Assembly (NCBI RefSeq): GCF_029855125.1 | Contig: NZ_CP123229.1 | Location: 682,001-746,000 of the forward strand | From: Methylocapsa sp. D3K7 | GTDB lineage: Bacteria > Pseudomonadota > Alphaproteobacteria > Rhizobiales > Beijerinckiaceae | Length of the DNA: 64,000 nucleotides | Reading direction: 5' to 3' | Part shown: positions 61,192 through 64,000 of the stretch, in pieces | Layout: the number at the start of each line of letters is the position of its first letter | How positions within the stretch are numbered: position 1 is the first letter of the stretch | Translations under genes and position numbers: made by a program | The notes under the pieces: model-generated | What the model saw: only the letters and a program-made list of their open reading frames with translations | What the model was told of the DNA's origin: nothing | Database searches by the model: none

Positions 61192-61989
61192 ATGACCATG
61201 TCATCCTTGGCGAAGGACGATACGGCCCCCCCCGCGCAACAACGCCTTCCGGGTGCGCCGGTGCATGTCGGTGTGATCATGGACGGCAACGGCCGCTGGG
61301 CGGCACGCCGGGGTTTGCCACGGATCGAAGGGCACCGGCGCGGCGTCGAAGCGCTCCGTGAAACCGTGCGAGCGGCGATCGAGTTCGGGCTCGATTATCT
61401 GACGGTCTACGGTTTTTCCATGGAGAATTGGAACCGGCCCGTCGAGGAAGTCGCCGACCTCATGGGGCTCCTAAAGCGATTTATCCGCAATGATCTCAAT
61501 GAGTTGCACAAAGGTGGCGTCAAGGTGAAGGTGATTGGCGCGAGAGACAATCTCAAACCGGACATCCGTGCTCTCCTCGAGGAGGCAGAAAATATCACTG
61601 TGCGCAACACGCGCCTGACGTTGATCGTCGCCTTCAATTACGGCGGCCGGCAGGAGATCGCTGCGGCGGCCAGGGCCTTGGCGCAAGAGGTCGCCGCCGG
61701 TCATATCGAGGTCACCGACATCGACGAGGCGGTGTTTGCCCGGCATCTCGATACGGCCGGGATCCCGGATCCTGATCTGATCATCCGCACCTCTGGCGAG
61801 CAACGCTTGTCGAATTTTCTGATGTGGCAGGCGGCCTATGCCGAATTTGTTTTCCTGCCCATGCATTGGCCGGACTTCGACCGGCAGGCGTTCTTGGCCG
61901 CGATGGCGGAATTTTCGGCGCGGGAAAGGCGATTTGGCGGCGTGCCCGGGCAGTATGGGAAAACATTGGCCGATGTGGTCAAGACATGA
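61192..61989 (+). CDS. uppS: Undecaprenyl diphosphate synthase
   Basis: 265 residues from ATG 61192 (the frame is open back to 61132; start uncertain by a few codons). Signature [32 protein letters not shown] with catalytic Asp, [15 protein letters not shown] and [27 protein letters not shown]. It is a cis-prenyltransferase at the membrane surface that makes the C55 lipid carrier for cell-wall synthesis. Followed by cdsA after 46 bp. Confidence 0.97.
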   Translation: MTMSSLAKDDTAPPAQQRLPGAPVHVGVIMDGNGRWAARRGLPRIEGHRRGVEALRETVRAAIEFGLDYLTVYGFSMENWNRPVEEVADLMGLLKRFIRNDLNELHKGGVKVKVIGARDNLKPDIRALLEEAENITVRNTRLTLIVAFNYGGRQEIAAAARALAQEVAAGHIEVTDIDEAVFARHLDTAGIPDPDLIIRTSGEQRLSNFLMWQAAYAEFVFLPMHWPDFDRQAFLAAMAEFSARERRFGGVPGQYGKTLADVVKT

Positions 61990-62035
61990 GATCTATCGTG
62001 AGGGCCATTTTCAAAGCCACCCGCTTTTTGGGATT

Positions 62036-62926
62036 ATGCTTCAAAAGCCCCAGCCGGGTGCCATGCTGAGCAATGCCGACGGGGCAAGGCGCGATTCCGG
62101 GAAGCGCCGTTTGCCCGATCTTTTGCCGCGTCTTCTTTCAGCCCTGGTTTTAATGGCGGTGGCGCTCGTTTCGATTTGGCGGGGCGGCCTATTTTTTGAT
62201 CTGATTTGGCTCGGCGCCGCTTTGGCGGTCGGCTGCGAATGGCAAAAGCTGATTGCAGCACCGCGTTTACCTGTTCGCTATCTGTTGACTGGCCTTGGTC
62301 TCATTCTGGCTGCCTTATTTATCAGCAAGGACTGGTTTGGCGGCGCTTGTGCGCTCCTTGCCGGTTGTAGCATCGCCGCAGCACTCGCGGCGGGCCATTC
62401 GAGATGGCTTTGGGCTTTTGGGGGAATCGTTTATGCGGGTTCCCTGCTGGTTTCCGTCGAGGCTTTGCATAGTTCCGCTGACCATGGCATCCGATCAATC
62501 GTTTGGCTGTTCGCAGTTGTCTGGGGTACCGATGTTTTCGCCTATTTTGGCGGCCGCCTGATCGGCGGCGCCAAGCTTTGGCCGAAAGTTTCACCCTCGA
62601 AAACTTGGTCCGGCACGCTCACCGGCGTCTTCGCTGGCGCCCTCATTGGTGTGGGTGTTGCCACCTATGGGCTTGCCGGTCCGTCCGTGAAACTGCCCCT
62701 TTTCGGGCTTGGCCTTGCTGCCGCCGTGATCTCGCAAGCTGGCGATATGTTCGAATCCTGGGTCAAACGGCGCTTTGGTGTTAAGGATTCGAGCCGCCTC
62801 ATTCCGGGGCACGGAGGCTTCATGGACCGGCTCGATGGCTTTATCGCCGTAGCCGCCTTCGCCACTCTTTTTGGAGCCGCGCGCGAGCACGCTTCCATAG
62901 CAGGCGGGCTTTTCGAATGGTTTTAG
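62036..62926 (+). CDS. cdsA: Phosphatidate cytidylyltransferase
   Basis: 296 residues from ATG 62036; ATG 62063 is the alternative. About seven or eight transmembrane helices. The C-terminal CDP-diglyceride synthase signature is complete: SPSKTWSGTLTG, then SQAGDMFESWVKRRFGVKDSSRLIPGHGGFMDRLDG with the metal-binding Asp residues. It makes CDP-diacylglycerol for phospholipid synthesis. It is followed by an unusually long 152-bp gap before dxr. Confidence 0.95.
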   Translation: MLQKPQPGAMLSNADGARRDSGKRRLPDLLPRLLSALVLMAVALVSIWRGGLFFDLIWLGAALAVGCEWQKLIAAPRLPVRYLLTGLGLILAALFISKDWFGGACALLAGCSIAAALAAGHSRWLWAFGGIVYAGSLLVSVEALHSSADHGIRSIVWLFAVVWGTDVFAYFGGRLIGGAKLWPKVSPSKTWSGTLTGVFAGALIGVGVATYGLAGPSVKLPLFGLGLAAAVISQAGDMFESWVKRRFGVKDSSRLIPGHGGFMDRLDGFIAVAAFATLFGAAREHASIAGGLFEWF

Positions 62927-63078
62927 ATGGACTGTGCTCCCCCATGGTGCCAAAGTGCAACTGTGCCGCTCACGCATTTGATGATTCTTAGCAGGCTTTC
63001 ACGAAGTGCCTTTGCAGATCGAACCCTTCGTATTGACCATTTGAACCTAAGCGGCATGAATCCAAGCGACAGGGCGGC

Positions 63079-64000
63079 ATGAACAACACTCGTAAGTCCG
63101 GGCAAGAACCCGCAACGGCCCGCGATGTCCGCAGCGTCGTCATCCTGGGGGCAACCGGCTCGATCGGACGATCGACAGCGGAAATTATTTCCGGCTCTGC
63201 CGGCGCATTCCGGGTCGAGGCCGTTGCCGGTGGCAGCAACCCGTTGGCTCTGGCGAAACTTGCGCGTACTCTCGGCGCCAAATTCGCGGCGCTCGCCGAC
63301 CCCAGCGGTTATGCTGAATTGAAAGAAAGTCTCTCTGGCAGCGGAATAAAAGCGGCCGCGGGCGACGCGGCGGTTGTCGAAGCCGCCCTCCGGCCAGCCG
63401 ACATCGTGATGGGCGCCATCGCCGGAACTGCCGGGGTTGCCCCAACATTCGCGGCACTTTCCGCCGGACGCACCGTTGCACTCGCCAATAAGGAATGTCT
63501 GGTCTGTGCGGGCGCTCCTTTCATGCGCCAGGCCGCCGCCGCCGGCACCCGGTTGCTCCCTGTCGATAGCGAACACAACGCGATTTTTCAGGCGATGGGC
63601 GATGCGAATCTCGATACAATCGAAATGATTACGCTCACGGCTTCGGGCGGCCCGTTCCGCACCTGGACGAGCGAGGCCATCGCGAAGGCAACGCCCGAAC
63701 AGGCCCTGAACCACCCGAATTGGTCGATGGGGCCAAAAATTACGGTGGATTCCGCTGGCCTCATGAACAAGGGGCTAGAGGTCATCGAGGCGCATTATCT
63801 TTTTGGCGTCGATGCGGCCAGACTCGACATTATCGTTCATGCTCAATCGGTTGTGCATGGCCTCGTCGCGTTCACCGACGGCTCGGTCACCGCCGGACTC
63901 GCGGCTCCCGACATGAAGGTGCCCATCGCCCATTGTCTTTCTTATCCGGAGCGGTCCACGACGGCCGCGCGGCGGCTCGACTTGACCGCTACCGGACAAC
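63079..64000 (+). CDS. dxr: 1-deoxy-D-xylulose 5-phosphate reductoisomerase (5' part)
   Basis: 307 residues up to the window edge; the gene continues beyond it. The ATG at 63079 follows AGGG. NADPH-binding VVILGATGSIGRSTAEII, ALANKECLVCAG, the metal/substrate region PVDSEHNAIFQAM, LTASGGPF and NHPNWSMGPKITVDSAGLMNKGLEVIEA are all intact. It catalyses the committed step of the MEP isoprenoid pathway, feeding UppS in the same block. Cytosolic enzyme. Confidence 0.97.
   Translation, partial: MNNTRKSGQEPATARDVRSVVILGATGSIGRSTAEIISGSAGAFRVEAVAGGSNPLALAKLARTLGAKFAALADPSGYAELKESLSGSGIKAAAGDAAVVEAALRPADIVMGAIAGTAGVAPTFAALSAGRTVALANKECLVCAGAPFMRQAAAAGTRLLPVDSEHNAIFQAMGDANLDTIEMITLTASGGPFRTWTSEAIAKATPEQALNHPNWSMGPKITVDSAGLMNKGLEVIEAHYLFGVDAARLDIIVHAQSVVHGLVAFTDGSVTAGLAAPDMKVPIAHCLSYPERSTTAARRLDLTATGQ

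Overview
The window looks like a chromosomal segment of an alphaproteobacterium of the order Hyphomicrobiales (Rhizobiales). The right end carries the conserved block pyrH-frr-uppS-cdsA-dxr, and the core genes (Tex, CtaB, the cox cluster, SphA-type porin) resemble Beijerinckiaceae/Methylocystaceae/Bradyrhizobiaceae proteins. The family assignment is an inference from protein style; no rRNA or taxonomic marker is present.

Layout. (1) 1-10.8 kb: the 3' part of a nonribosomal peptide synthetase gene (PCP, then three C-A-PCP modules, then a thioesterase). The modules are identical to one another over long stretches of DNA, except that the core of the middle adenylation domain has been exchanged. 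An intact IS5/IS427-type insertion sequence follows directly. (2) 11.9-18.2 kb: island A, all on the minus strand: DUF3489, DUF2924, serine recombinase (with one in-frame stop), a spacer with 22-bp iterons, a ParB-type DNA methyltransferase and a DUF5681 protein. (3) 18.7-23 kb: a terminator, a conserved hypothetical, the Tex RNA-binding protein and an ion-channel-like membrane protein. (4) 23.5-29 kb: a decaying zone with an arylsulfatase pseudogene split by a small IS3 derivative, relics of IS5-like and IS1182 transposases, and a GcvR-like ACT protein. (5) 29.2-36.1 kb: ctaB followed by a CuA-type haem-copper oxidase operon (subunits II, I, III, III, IV). Subunit IV is fused to a LysM domain, which is the most unusual architecture in the core part. 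A DUF2189 membrane protein follows. (6) 36.5-42.2 kb: island B, a decayed homologue of island A with a truncated terminase fused to a DUF3489 relic, DUF5681, a methyltransferase with two frameshifts, a homologous spacer and a recombinase relic. (7) 42.5-47.2 kb: accessory cargo with small proteins, a DUF3223 protein, a P63C/BstA-like phage-type protein, a single-ORF IS1-type transposase behind a strong promoter with an operator-like inverted repeat, and a truncated tRNA-like sequence ending in a perfect palindrome. (8) 47.9-56.5 kb: a long thermonuclease, a papain-like C1 peptidase next to a chagasin-type (I42) inhibitor, then a five-gene set: J-domain membrane protein, Tat-type beta-propeller with many histidines (NosZ-N-like), FtsX/MacB-type permease, ABC ATPase and a membrane-anchored partner. 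(9) 56.6-64 kb: stress genes (GlsB/YeaQ, DUF2188, OsmC), a SphA-family outer membrane protein, and the housekeeping block, with dxr running off the end.

How the parts work together: the housekeeping block covers UMP phosphorylation, ribosome recycling and isoprenoid/phospholipid lipid-carrier synthesis. CtaB makes haem O for the adjacent terminal oxidase. Islands A and B look like two copies of one recombinase-driven element, one nearly intact and one in ruins. The strongest candidates for something undescribed are the beta-propeller/FtsX/ABC set at 51.1-56.5 kb, the CoxIV-LysM fusion, and the iteron spacer shared by the two islands.
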